Shown: piece after piece, positions 7,192 to 15,051 of the stretch | Layout: every line of letters begins with the position of its first letter | How positions within the stretch are numbered: the first letter of the stretch is position 1 | NCBI GenBank assembly: GCA_002170535.1 | Contig: NHDW01000006.1 | Span: forward strand, 252,592 to 305,838 | Source: Methylococcaceae bacterium TMED69 | GTDB taxonomy: Bacteria > Pseudomonadota > Gammaproteobacteria > Ga0077536 | Length of the DNA stretch: 53,247 bases | Direction of reading: 5' to 3' | The notes under the pieces: generated by a model | The model's input: the letters and a program-made list of their open reading frames with translations, nothing else | Database searches by the model: none | What the model was told of the DNA's origin: nothing | Position numbers and translations under genes: made by a program

Positions 7192-10100
7192 CTAATCTTT
7201 AATTATGCCGGCGAGCTTGCGCCATCTTTCAATTGTTTCTTGGAAAACAGGTTTAGTTATACCAGCAGCTTCGGCACCTACGTTAATTGCGTTTCTAAGA
7301 TCCTGAGATCCATCTGTTTTTTTCTTATCTAAGAAAGATTTATTGATTGCTACCTGAATAGCTTGGTCTTCTGCAGCTGAAGCAAATGCTTGATGGAAAT
7401 CTTTAAACTTTGATTTCTTAATAAACGCAGGCGGACCAGAATCAGATTCTGCTTCCGCTTCGATTCCAGCTTCATCCGCTAAGAACTTTACGACATCCTC
7501 ATCCTTGAGATTTTTTAATACCCTCTTAAGATCATCCTTGTCTATTTTTGCCTTTTTCCAGTTCTTTTCTGCCCATGAAACAATATCCTCTATTTCAGCC
7601 GGAGCTTCAAAAAGGAAGCCGGCCATGCTATTTTTATTTAATGCTGATTCTAGAGTTACGTTTGGATGTGCATCTAAATATGCTGAGATTACTTTGTATG
7701 TCGACTTTGATTTCTTGAGTCCTTCGACTCCATCTAGAAATTTTTCAACATCCTTTTTCTTAATTGCTTTCGACCCACCTTCGTCCGGACCATCTAGGTT
7801 TCTCCAACTTATTCCATACGTATCCTTAAAGTATTTTTGGACATCCTTGTCTAATAAGTATTTTAAAACTTTTCCGTCTTCGTCTTCGACCAATTCTAAT
7901 GCTTCTTCAACATCCTTTGAGTCTAAAAGGGTGTTTTCTAATAACGCATGCTGTATTGATTTTATGCTAAGAACCTCTACAAGATTAATCGGAAAACCCT
8001 CGTCCTGTTGTAGAAGCCCCATTAAGTCGTAAACTTTATCAAGAGTATCTTTTTCCGTTCCTTGAGGGGAAGGTAAGCCTTTTATGAAATCTTGCTTTTT
8101 GATTGTTTTTGCTTCCGAGTCCGAACCTCCAGACAAAGTATCAACAAGATTTTCCATTTGATCAGGATTTTCTCCTGGGTTATCTAAATCAATACTAAGA
8201 GCAGAATCAAGATCATCCTCCGGGATGTTTTCTACCTTGTTTTCCATAGAGTCTGGATCTACGTTTGCTAGATCATCTATTAACTTTTGAGTTTTAGCAT
8301 CTTCTAATTGCAGCTTAAAGTCTTCTAGTATCTCGCTCAACTCTTTTTCGTATTCATTTCCATATTTTTTCTTTAATATTTTTATAAAAGGAGCCGATGA
8401 TTTTTTATCACCATCTATTATTGGAGGAAAAACTTTTTGTATTGGAATGCTTTTGCCGCCTATGTCGATTGCAAATCCATCTTCTGCACCTGGAATTTTG
8501 AGCTCCATCCATTTCTTTTCTTCATCCAGTATAGCCTGCAGGATATCTGTAAAATCCATTGGAGATGGTTTGTCTTCTAATTCAACCGGCTTATCGTCAT
8601 CTGTAAAGATTAGTGCGTCCTCTCCTTCTGGTCCTAAATTTGCTGATTCTAATTCTTCTTTTGAAAGATCCTTTACTTTTGACAGGTCTGTTATAATTGC
8701 TTCTGGGTTTTCAAGACCTATTTCCTTGAAAAAATCAACGTGCTTTTCTGGAGAAGTAAATTCAAAACCTACAACCTTGTCTGTTTTTGCGTTTCCTACG
8801 TTGATTGGAGTGTTGTCTAACTTGTCTGGCTCTATAGCTGGAGCTAATGCAGCCATTGCGATGGCCAATGCATCTTTGTATTCTTTGCTTTGAACATCTA
8901 GGTTTAGTTCTCCAGAATCTTTAGATCCGCCTATTAGCTCTGCTGCATTTAGGTAATCAAATACTTTTTGTTGGACTTCAGGGCTCATGTCCCATTTATA
9001 ATCCTTAACTAATTTTAATGCATCAACAACCCGTTTATCTTCCATCAATAGAGATAAACCGTTTCGATGAATTAGGGACTCCTTAAAAATATCCTCCGGA
9101 GATGCTTGTGAAGAGGCCATTACGATTGCTAATACCGCTTTATCCTTTTCTGAAAGATCTTTAAATACCTCGCTGTTGGCCATGGCTTTCATATATGGCT
9201 CGCCGGCGTCGATAAGACCCTGAGCTTCTGCGGAAACCTCTGTATCTCCCTGCATTTTTTGCAGAATACCCTCAGATTTATCTATTATCTCTTTTTTAAT
9301 AGGTCCGGCAAACTCTTTGAACTCAGACCATCCCAAAGTAAGAATTCCACCGCCGTCGAACTTTCCTAATAGAACTTCTGGGGACATTGTGGTTGCACTG
9401 ATTTGATCTGGCAGCAAAAGGTCTTTCATGTCCGAAACCATTTTGCCTAATTCTTTCTGTTTTTCCTTTGCGGACTTTGCCATTTCTTGCTTCAGGCCAG
9501 GAAGTGTTCTTTTAGATGATTGTTCTGCTTTTTCGAATTTTTTACTAAGTTTTTCTACGTCCTTTTTCTTTTGTTCGTCATCAGAAAAAAGATTTCCAAA
9601 GTTTATAGCCCAATTAAGTATAATAGAGGGGCGATGGGGAAGTGCTCCCTTTTCATCAAACTCAGAATCTGATAAAAACGAGTTTATTCTTACCTTTTGC
9701 GCCGATTCTAAGATCGCTTTCTTTGTTGCTTCACCGCCGCCTTCTTCCTCTAGCAAAAGGTTTGACAGGCTTTTTCTATGAACTAGATTATATGACTCGG
9801 TCTGGGTTTCGGCTGGTGCTTTGTTAAGCAAATCCTCTAAACCCTCTATAAACTGAATCTCTTCATCTTTTATTGCAACTTCATTCATCCACTCTGCAAC
9901 GCCATTTATCACTGTTTCAAACATAGCCATGTTCATTTCAACATGTGTAATGATATAGCTTATTTGAGCAGCGGCTGCATCTTGCTTTTGCTGTTTGGGA
10001 TCTGATCTTTTAATCATACCCATAAATTTTGAAAATCCACCCGGGTCTTTGCCTGCGTTAGACCCTATTTCATCCGATGCTGCTTCAAGGTTTTTAAATA

Positions 10101-10287
10101 CGTCTAAAAGACCTTGTTTTGTTTCTTTTAAATCATCAGTCGTGTCAGGAAGTGCTGATAATTTTTGGATTACTCCATCCAGCAAATCTGATAAATTTTG
10201 CTGCGCTTTTAAAATTGCGTCTTCAGTTAAAAGGTTTGACTCTTTTAACAACGTGCATTTATTTTTTACTTCGTGAAAGAAATTCAA
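7192..10287 (-). CDS. 1031-residue putative internal-virion polyprotein with repeated LxE sites
   Basis: Translation begins at a TTG (10287) preceded by AGGGGA. The protein is highly charged and mostly helical, with no catalytic motif seen. A short motif recurs inside it: ESYNLVHRKSLSNLLLE (164-180), ESLIHRNGLSLLME (403-416), a weaker VLSIKSIQHALLE (772-784) and ESALNKNSMAGFLFE (880-894), each ending in L-x-E. The N-terminus also has LLKE and LLTE (residues 13-22). Between them lie acidic helical segments of about 110-370 residues. This looks like a polyprotein to be cut by a T4 gp21-type prohead protease into several internal proteins (inference). Alternative: a scaffold degraded at the same sites. 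Confidence 0.75.
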   Translation of the reverse strand: MNFFHEVKNKCTLLKESNLLTEDAILKAQQNLSDLLDGVIQKLSALPDTTDDLKETKQGLLDVFKNLEAASDEIGSNAGKDPGGFSKFMGMIKRSDPKQQKQDAAAAQISYIITHVEMNMAMFETVINGVAEWMNEVAIKDEEIQFIEGLEDLLNKAPAETQTESYNLVHRKSLSNLLLEEEGGGEATKKAILESAQKVRINSFLSDSEFDEKGALPHRPSIILNWAINFGNLFSDDEQKKKDVEKLSKKFEKAEQSSKRTLPGLKQEMAKSAKEKQKELGKMVSDMKDLLLPDQISATTMSPEVLLGKFDGGGILTLGWSEFKEFAGPIKKEIIDKSEGILQKMQGDTEVSAEAQGLIDAGEPYMKAMANSEVFKDLSEKDKAVLAIVMASSQASPEDIFKESLIHRNGLSLLMEDKRVVDALKLVKDYKWDMSPEVQQKVFDYLNAAELIGGSKDSGELNLDVQSKEYKDALAIAMAALAPAIEPDKLDNTPINVGNAKTDKVVGFEFTSPEKHVDFFKEIGLENPEAIITDLSKVKDLSKEELESANLGPEGEDALIFTDDDKPVELEDKPSPMDFTDILQAILDEEKKWMELKIPGAEDGFAIDIGGKSIPIQKVFPPIIDGDKKSSAPFIKILKKKYGNEYEKELSEILEDFKLQLEDAKTQKLIDDLANVDPDSMENKVENIPEDDLDSALSIDLDNPGENPDQMENLVDTLSGGSDSEAKTIKKQDFIKGLPSPQGTEKDTLDKVYDLMGLLQQDEGFPINLVEVLSIKSIQHALLENTLLDSKDVEEALELVEDEDGKVLKYLLDKDVQKYFKDTYGISWRNLDGPDEGGSKAIKKKDVEKFLDGVEGLKKSKSTYKVISAYLDAHPNVTLESALNKNSMAGFLFEAPAEIEDIVSWAEKNWKKAKIDKDDLKRVLKNLKDEDVVKFLADEAGIEAEAESDSGPPAFIKKSKFKDFHQAFASAAEDQAIQVAINKSFLDKKKTDGSQDLRNAINVGAEAAGITKPVFQETIERWRKLAGIIKD

Positions 10288-10317
10288 TTTAATTCCCCTA
10301 AATCATATATAATCTAA

Positions 10318-10737
10318 TTATTCAAGATCTAGGAAACAAACCTCTATTCCTGAATTTTTAAGCAATTCTACCCCGGATAAATCCCTATATTCCCTAGAAT
10401 AAACAACCTTATTAATACCACCATTAATTATGGCCTTGGCGCATGCTTTGCACGGCGATAATGTAAGATACATGGTTTTTTTCTTAGGTATATTGTAATC
10501 CATTTTAATTAAAGCGTTAATTTCAGCATGAATAAAGCCAGAATGACCTGGCTGTTCACTTTCTACCCTGTTTGTTCCGCCTTTTTGATCACCGTTGTAT
10601 CCAACAGCCAACACTTGGCAATTGTCTTGAGAAATTATTACACAACCAACTTGAAATCTCGGGTCGTGGCTTCGACGAGCAATGTTTTTTGCAAAATCAA
10701 TCCAAATTTCATCCCACGATGGTCTTTCGTTATTCAT
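10318..10737 (-). CDS. Deoxycytidylate (dCMP) deaminase
   Basis: This zinc-dependent deaminase converts dCMP to dUMP. The motif HAEINAL supplies the zinc His and catalytic Glu, and PCKAC the two zinc Cys. The family-typical start is MNNERPSWDEIWIDFA at 10737, whose ATG overlaps the upstream stop (ATGAATAA). An in-frame ATG at 10776 (MKKQKFHP) has a better ribosome binding site (GAGGAAG) and would add 13 residues, so the true start is uncertain. dUTPase, ThyX and a hydroxymethylase homologue are nearby; dUMP would feed ThyX. Confidence 0.9.
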   Translation of the reverse strand: MNNERPSWDEIWIDFAKNIARRSHDPRFQVGCVIISQDNCQVLAVGYNGDQKGGTNRVESEQPGHSGFIHAEINALIKMDYNIPKKKTMYLTLSPCKACAKAIINGGINKVVYSREYRDLSGVELLKNSGIEVCFLDLE

Positions 10738-11617
10738 CGGTTTCAGCGGCCGGGGGTGAAATTTCTGTTTCTTCATCTCGATCTTCCTCGTTGAAAATAC
10801 TGTCTGGGTGCGTTGATGCTGGAAGCCTGAATCCGGATGCTTTTTTATGGCCTCCGCCTCCAAACTTTTTTGCAATCTCAGAAACATCTGTTGTTTCATG
10901 AAAAGCCCTTAGAGAACAGTTATATCCTAAGTTTTCATGATCGTAATACCATATCATCGCAAAATCACAATCCGGTGCTAATCGGGATCCAATCTCGCTC
11001 ATCCAATGCGAAGAATTAACTACCAGCACGTGTTTGCCATCGAAATGTCTGCTTTGTGCTTTATCACAAACTTTTTTAATTACTGTCTTAGAATAAGCGA
11101 GAATGTAGCTTCCTCTTTTTACAGCATCATCAAACACTGAATCGTCTTCAAACTTTTCGTATTCCTCAAATTCCCATGGCACCATGTCAAATGCTGCAGA
11201 AAACTCTTTGGAGTAAGCCAATTCCCATTTCCACAGATCTCTGTCTTGAATGTACTGAATGAATTTTGGCGGCTCTTTGCCAGGATGGAAGAATTCCCAT
11301 GCCAACATCGCTCCAGACTTTGTCATGTCAAAAAAAGTGTTTGACACATCGTGAAGCTCTACCATAGCAGATTTGTGGTGGTCGATCACCCAAAAAGCAT
11401 CTGCTTCTTTAATTAATTTTTTCGTTGTAGCATTGTCATAAGAAAAATCAAGACACACTACTTTTTTTCCAGTTACATCTGGTGGTGTATTACCATGGGC
11501 GCAAGCAATGTATTCTGCTCTGTTTCCTAATAGTTTCCAAGCGCTGTAGGCTGCTCCAAAACCATCGTTGCAATTTGCGTGGTACAACACCAATTCAACT
11601 GATGAAGGTTCTAACAT
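10730..11617 (-). CDS. DHH/DHHA1-family phosphoesterase
   Basis: This 295-residue protein has the DHH-superfamily motifs in order: a first metal-binding segment YHANCNDGFGAA near the N-terminus, DFSYDN, the defining DHHKSA, and a C-terminal DHHA1 segment GGGGHKKASGFR. Family members hydrolyse nanoRNA or oligonucleotide 5' ends or cyclic dinucleotides; which substrate applies here cannot be told. In a phage it could recycle short oligonucleotides or degrade a host signalling nucleotide. GGAGG precedes the ATG. The C-terminus is acidic, overlapping the deaminase start. Confidence 0.85.
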   Translation of the reverse strand: MLEPSSVELVLYHANCNDGFGAAYSAWKLLGNRAEYIACAHGNTPPDVTGKKVVCLDFSYDNATTKKLIKEADAFWVIDHHKSAMVELHDVSNTFFDMTKSGAMLAWEFFHPGKEPPKFIQYIQDRDLWKWELAYSKEFSAAFDMVPWEFEEYEKFEDDSVFDDAVKRGSYILAYSKTVIKKVCDKAQSRHFDGKHVLVVNSSHWMSEIGSRLAPDCDFAMIWYYDHENLGYNCSLRAFHETTDVSEIAKKFGGGGHKKASGFRLPASTHPDSIFNEEDRDEETEISPPAAETDE

Positions 11618-11644
11618 ATTAATATCCTCCGGAAGTATAGAACT

Positions 11645-12073
11645 CTAATTATCTTCTACTGAATTTGGATCCCGAATTTTACGACCGTAATCATCATCGA
11701 TCATAACGAATTCGTTTTGTTGGTATCCTCCGGAGCACACCCCTAGAACCTCTAGAAGTTTACTATCTTCCATCGCTCTAATCCTATATGGATTAAGAGC
11801 CTGAATAAGAATTACTTCTCCTTTGGATAAATTAAAATAATTTCCTTCTTCTGCTTCTACATCACCAAACTCTTTTTCGTTTGGTGCAAATATTGAAACT
11901 TTTCCCTCTAGGCAATACATTATCTGGTTTTTTGTTTTGTAATACTTTAAAGATGTTCTTTCGTTTTCTTTTAAGCAAATTAATTTTCCAGACATTCCAA
12001 ACGGCGAAGAGAAACGAGTTTCATTTCCCCATGGCTTATCAATAAAATGCGATTTTCTTTTCCAAATTGACAT
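11645..12073 (-). CDS. Cupin-fold protein (sugar-isomerase-like)
   Basis: The start is the ATG at 12073 (MSIWKRKSHFIDKPWGNE), overlapping the upstream stop as TAATG. The PWGNE opening, the glycine-bracketed strands and GKVSIFAP...GDVEAEEGNYF resemble the cupin domain of mannose-6-phosphate isomerase and GDP-mannose pyrophosphorylase proteins. The usual cupin metal His residues are not obvious, so catalysis is doubtful. It is coupled to an NDP-sugar epimerase gene, suggesting a shared role in sugar-nucleotide metabolism. Confidence 0.7.
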   Translation of the reverse strand: MSIWKRKSHFIDKPWGNETRFSSPFGMSGKLICLKENERTSLKYYKTKNQIMYCLEGKVSIFAPNEKEFGDVEAEEGNYFNLSKGEVILIQALNPYRIRAMEDSKLLEVLGVCSGGYQQNEFVMIDDDYGRKIRDPNSVEDN

Positions 12074-13062
12074 TAAAGACCCCAATAATCAAAAACACTT
12101 TCTAAACCTTCTTCGAACCCAACGTTAGGTTCCCACCCTAGTGCTCTTAGTTTATCAATATTTGCTAAAGTATGTTTTACGTCTCCTTCCCTTTCCGAAG
12201 CTTCAGTAATCTGTGTATACCCTCTAGAGGAAAATTTTTCCAAAATATAATTATTGGTATAAGATTTTCCCAGACCTACATTAAAAACTTTTTCTTCGTT
12301 TAGTTCGGCTTCTGAAACACAAATGTTTGCAGAAACAATATCACTAACATGCACTAAATCTCGTGACTGAGAGCCATCACCATCTTTTCTTAATGATTCG
12401 CCCTTTATGGCCTTGGAGCACCATGAACTTACGGCAGTAGAATACGGCGAGGATCCATCTTGGCCCGGGCCATACGCATTAAAGTATCGTAAAGCAACCC
12501 AATCTAGACCGTAAAGATTTTCAAATAATTCAAAGTATTGTTCACAGCATAGTTTAGAAAGTCCATAAGGACTAGTGGGAGCTGTTTTTGAATTCTCTGT
12601 GGAAGGTAGTTCTCCTGTATTTCCGTACACTGCAGAAGTTGAACTAAAAATTAACCTGCAGTTTCCTGTGGCACATGCGATCGCTAATTTTAGTGATTTG
12701 TTAAAATTTTCATCGGTTGCTTCCATCGGATTTTGAACAGACCACTCAACTCTAGGTTTTGCCGCTAAATGGAAAACCTTTCTAAAGAAACCAGAGCTAA
12801 TTCTTTCTAAGATAGCATCATGATTAAAATCAGCTTCTATAAAAACTATCTTTGGAGACTTTGGGTCAGTTTGTACATCGTAATACCTGCTTAGTGCTGA
12901 AACAAGATTTCTAACAGGCGTCTTGAAAAAATCCTCTGGATCCAATTTTGAATTAGAATAATCGTCGACTACCCAGACCCTATATCCCTTGTTCATCAAT
13001 TCTCTAGAAAGGTTTGAGCCAATAAAGCCTAATCCACCTGTTACTAATACATTATTTTTCAT
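12073..13062 (-). CDS. NAD-dependent nucleotide-sugar epimerase/dehydratase
   Basis: This 329-residue extended short-chain dehydrogenase has the N-terminal NAD-binding GGLGFIGSNL (GxxGxxG), SSTSAVYG in the active-site strand and the catalytic Y-x3-K as SPYGLSKLCCEQYF, plus RYFNAYGPGQ typical of UDP-glucose 4-epimerase-like enzymes. It likely converts an NDP-sugar. Located between a dUTPase and a cupin gene with one- to three-base overlaps, it may supply sugar for DNA or surface glycosylation. The exact substrate cannot be assigned. Confidence 0.85.
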   Translation of the reverse strand: MKNNVLVTGGLGFIGSNLSRELMNKGYRVWVVDDYSNSKLDPEDFFKTPVRNLVSALSRYYDVQTDPKSPKIVFIEADFNHDAILERISSGFFRKVFHLAAKPRVEWSVQNPMEATDENFNKSLKLAIACATGNCRLIFSSTSAVYGNTGELPSTENSKTAPTSPYGLSKLCCEQYFELFENLYGLDWVALRYFNAYGPGQDGSSPYSTAVSSWCSKAIKGESLRKDGDGSQSRDLVHVSDIVSANICVSEAELNEEKVFNVGLGKSYTNNYILEKFSSRGYTQITEASEREGDVKHTLANIDKLRALGWEPNVGFEEGLESVFDYWGL

Positions 13063-13505
13063 TACAAAACTCCCGTGCTTCCAAATCCTCCGGTGCCGCG
13101 TACGGACTCTACTGAGAACAGGTAATCTTCTTCGACCTCTTCAATTTCGCAGTGATCTACTTCGATTAGCAAAAACTGTACTAGCTTTTGTCCTGGCTCT
13201 ATCGTCTGGGTATTTGATGACGTATTAACTAAATGAAGATGAACTTCACCCTGATAGTCACTATCTACAACCGATGCGCCAACGGAAAGACCTTGCTTTA
13301 AAGCAACTCCAGATTTATTGAATGCGATAAGTGCATAGCCATCAGGCACATTAGCTCTGATACCCGATGGAATAAAAAAACGCTCTCCGGGTTCAATTGT
13401 ACATAAACTCTCGGGGTAATCATTGGGTACATAAAAATCAATTCCTGCTGATTCATTGGTTCCTCTTGTTGGTAGTTTTACATCTCTTACTCTAGATACT
13501 TTCAT
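13062..13505 (-). CDS. dut: Trimeric dUTPase
   Basis: This 147-residue protein hydrolyses dUTP to dUMP and pyrophosphate, keeping uracil out of DNA and feeding thymidylate synthesis. Canonical motifs are visible: GIDFYVP (motif 1), VALKQGLSVG and VVDSDYQGEVHLHLVN (motif 3 region), and the C-terminal glycine-rich motif 5, RGTGGFGSTG. Length is typical of phage dUTPases. GGAG precedes the ATG. Confidence 0.95.
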   Translation of the reverse strand: MKVSRVRDVKLPTRGTNESAGIDFYVPNDYPESLCTIEPGERFFIPSGIRANVPDGYALIAFNKSGVALKQGLSVGASVVDSDYQGEVHLHLVNTSSNTQTIEPGQKLVQFLLIEVDHCEIEEVEEDYLFSVESVRGTGGFGSTGVL

Positions 13506-13708
13506 TTTTTCTCCTTAATGTTTTTTAAAACCTTAATGCATTCTTCTGATTCTGCAATGGATCTTGTTAGCTTAATAACTTCCTCAACCAGATCTGCGTG
13601 TTCAGCAACGCCGGTTGAGTTTTTCAAATAAACTCCTAGGTTTGCTTCCGCTCTTGCCTGTTCTGCTTCAAAATGCAAAATTGCCGCTTTTATTAAAGGA
13701 CTTTTCAT
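13502..13708 (-). CDS. Small helical hypothetical protein
   Basis: This 68-residue all-helical protein contains YLKNSTGVAEHADLVEEV, resembling a short segment (YLxNPVGIGEHPD-type) that I recall from conserved small proteins of unknown function in phages. It is tightly coupled by four-base overlaps between the dUTPase and the 144-residue gene. No function is assigned. Confidence 0.7.
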   Translation of the reverse strand: MKSPLIKAAILHFEAEQARAEANLGVYLKNSTGVAEHADLVEEVIKLTRSIAESEECIKVLKNIKEKK

Positions 13709-14139
13709 TTGTCCTCCAAGTGATCATATCTTGTTGATGGCGGAACTAGCCTAGTTGGGGAATCAGGTCCCATAATTTCTGGATCTGTAAAATTTGGCTG
13801 TTTATTATTTTTGAAAAGGCTGTTGTTTGATTCAATTCTTTCTTCTTTCAAGTCAGAAGTTGTTTCGTTTATGTAATTTTGCCATGCTCCAATGTATGCT
13901 GCAGCATCTAGAAGGTTATCTTCTTTATGGTTATATGATTGCCGACTAAATTTTAGAGCAATTAACGCGGCGAACATATCATGCGCTGTCAGGTTCTTGC
14001 CTGTCATTCCTGAACAAATAGCGGCTGCTCTTTCCATACCTTCTCCAAATGGACCATATTGTCTAGACTTTTCTTCTGATCTATGGTTGACGATTTCATC
14101 TGCCAACGAAAGAATGTTTCTGTCAAGTTGTTTACTCAT
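13705..14139 (-). CDS. Phage protein resembling the DUF6378 family
   Basis: This 144-residue protein has a helical core with HRSEEKSRQYGPFGEGMERAA and later KFSRQSYNHKEDNLLDAAAY, a pattern I associate with the phage DUF6378 family. The arrangement of a charged segment and a D-x-x-x-D-like LLDAAAYIGAW helix hints at an all-alpha NTP pyrophosphohydrolase-type (MazG-like) fold, but I cannot confirm this. Position among deoxynucleotide enzymes would fit nucleotide housekeeping. The C-terminal 40 residues look disordered. Confidence 0.7.
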   Translation of the reverse strand: MSKQLDRNILSLADEIVNHRSEEKSRQYGPFGEGMERAAAICSGMTGKNLTAHDMFAALIALKFSRQSYNHKEDNLLDAAAYIGAWQNYINETTSDLKEERIESNNSLFKNNKQPNFTDPEIMGPDSPTRLVPPSTRYDHLEDK

Positions 14140-14992
14140 AAATTTCTTTCCCCTTTGTTTTTGTAAATTCCTGTATCTCTTCTTTTGTCATATCTCTTTC
14201 CGGCAAACAGAACTGCCAAATCTTATCTGATGTTATTGTATTCTTTAAAACAAATTTGTTCAAAGTAGGCCAGCCATCATTGAATACTTTAATGTAATAA
14301 TTTTCTAATATTTTATCCATCATGTTCCAGTGTTTTTCATAGACATGAAACGATCCGGCGTTGTGATGATACTTTCCAAGTTTGATTTTTTTTCTAGATG
14401 GATGCAGTGATGCGTTAAGATCGTTCAGCATGAGTTGCTGAAACATGCAAAAAGTAAATACATCATTACAAAAACCGAATATCGCGTCATTGCTTCTCAT
14501 GTTGATACTCATGTGAAGCTTGTTATTTCTTATAAAAAAATGAATGTATTGAGTACAAGGATAATCAGCCTTGTTTTTCCCTTTGTGATATGGTTGGTTA
14601 ATAACAAGCGTTGCTCTCCTTGTATCTGGGTCTGCTAGTAGCTCATTCTTTACCCAAACCCACTGGTTTCCCATTAAGTAACAGCCGTAATTTGACTCGC
14701 ATTTTCCTTCGTCATCTTGTATAAGGTTCCAAATATTTGCTAATTTTCCAATGTTTTTTACATCTGAATTTGCACTCAAATACCATAGCCATTCGGTTAT
14801 TGCATAATCAGGGTTGAACCTTCTAGCTCTTGGTTCAATTGAAAGAGCGGTTGGATCATCAATAGTAAGAGAATAAAAAATTATTTCTTTCTGTTTTGTT
14901 CCTCGACTTTCTACGTTTAAGCCTTGAGTTCTGATGTTTTGTAAGGACTCTACAAAAGCTTCGTTTAAGTCCTTATAGTGGTTATTGGGCAT
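14132..14992 (-). CDS. Thymidylate synthase-fold enzyme, probable dCMP hydroxymethylase
   Basis: This 286-residue protein has the ThyA fold motifs: SNYGCYLM, the double Arg of RRATLVINQP, catalytic Cys146 in DYPCTQY, and INMRSNDAIFGFCNDV (163-178). In ThyA the residue that reads the pyrimidine is Asn (E. coli N177); here the aligned residue is Asp177. T4 dCMP hydroxymethylase has Asp in the same position and a very similar MRSND-FGF-ND segment. It therefore probably makes 5-hydroxymethyl-dCMP from dCMP. A separate ThyX at 21.8-22.5 kb would make dTMP. Promoter-like boxes lie just upstream. Confidence 0.85.
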   Translation of the reverse strand: MPNNHYKDLNEAFVESLQNIRTQGLNVESRGTKQKEIIFYSLTIDDPTALSIEPRARRFNPDYAITEWLWYLSANSDVKNIGKLANIWNLIQDDEGKCESNYGCYLMGNQWVWVKNELLADPDTRRATLVINQPYHKGKNKADYPCTQYIHFFIRNNKLHMSINMRSNDAIFGFCNDVFTFCMFQQLMLNDLNASLHPSRKKIKLGKYHHNAGSFHVYEKHWNMMDKILENYYIKVFNDGWPTLNKFVLKNTITSDKIWQFCLPERDMTKEEIQEFTKTKGKEIYE

Positions 14993-15014
14993 ATTTTTTC
15001 CCGGGTTTTTAATT

Positions 15015-15043
15015 ATTATAGCTATTTTTTTTCATTTTTATAA
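15015..15043 (-). promoter_or_regulatory. Promoter-like TTATAA-N17-TATAAT upstream of the hydroxymethylase gene
   Basis: On the minus strand TTATAA (15043-15038) and TATAAT (15020-15015) are separated by exactly 17 bases, in the gap between the DnaE stop and the hydroxymethylase ATG. The same two hexamers with the same spacing occur upstream of the SSB and HD-domain genes. It would start the 15-10 kb nucleotide operon. Confidence 0.55.
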
Positions 15044-15051
15044 TATTTCTA

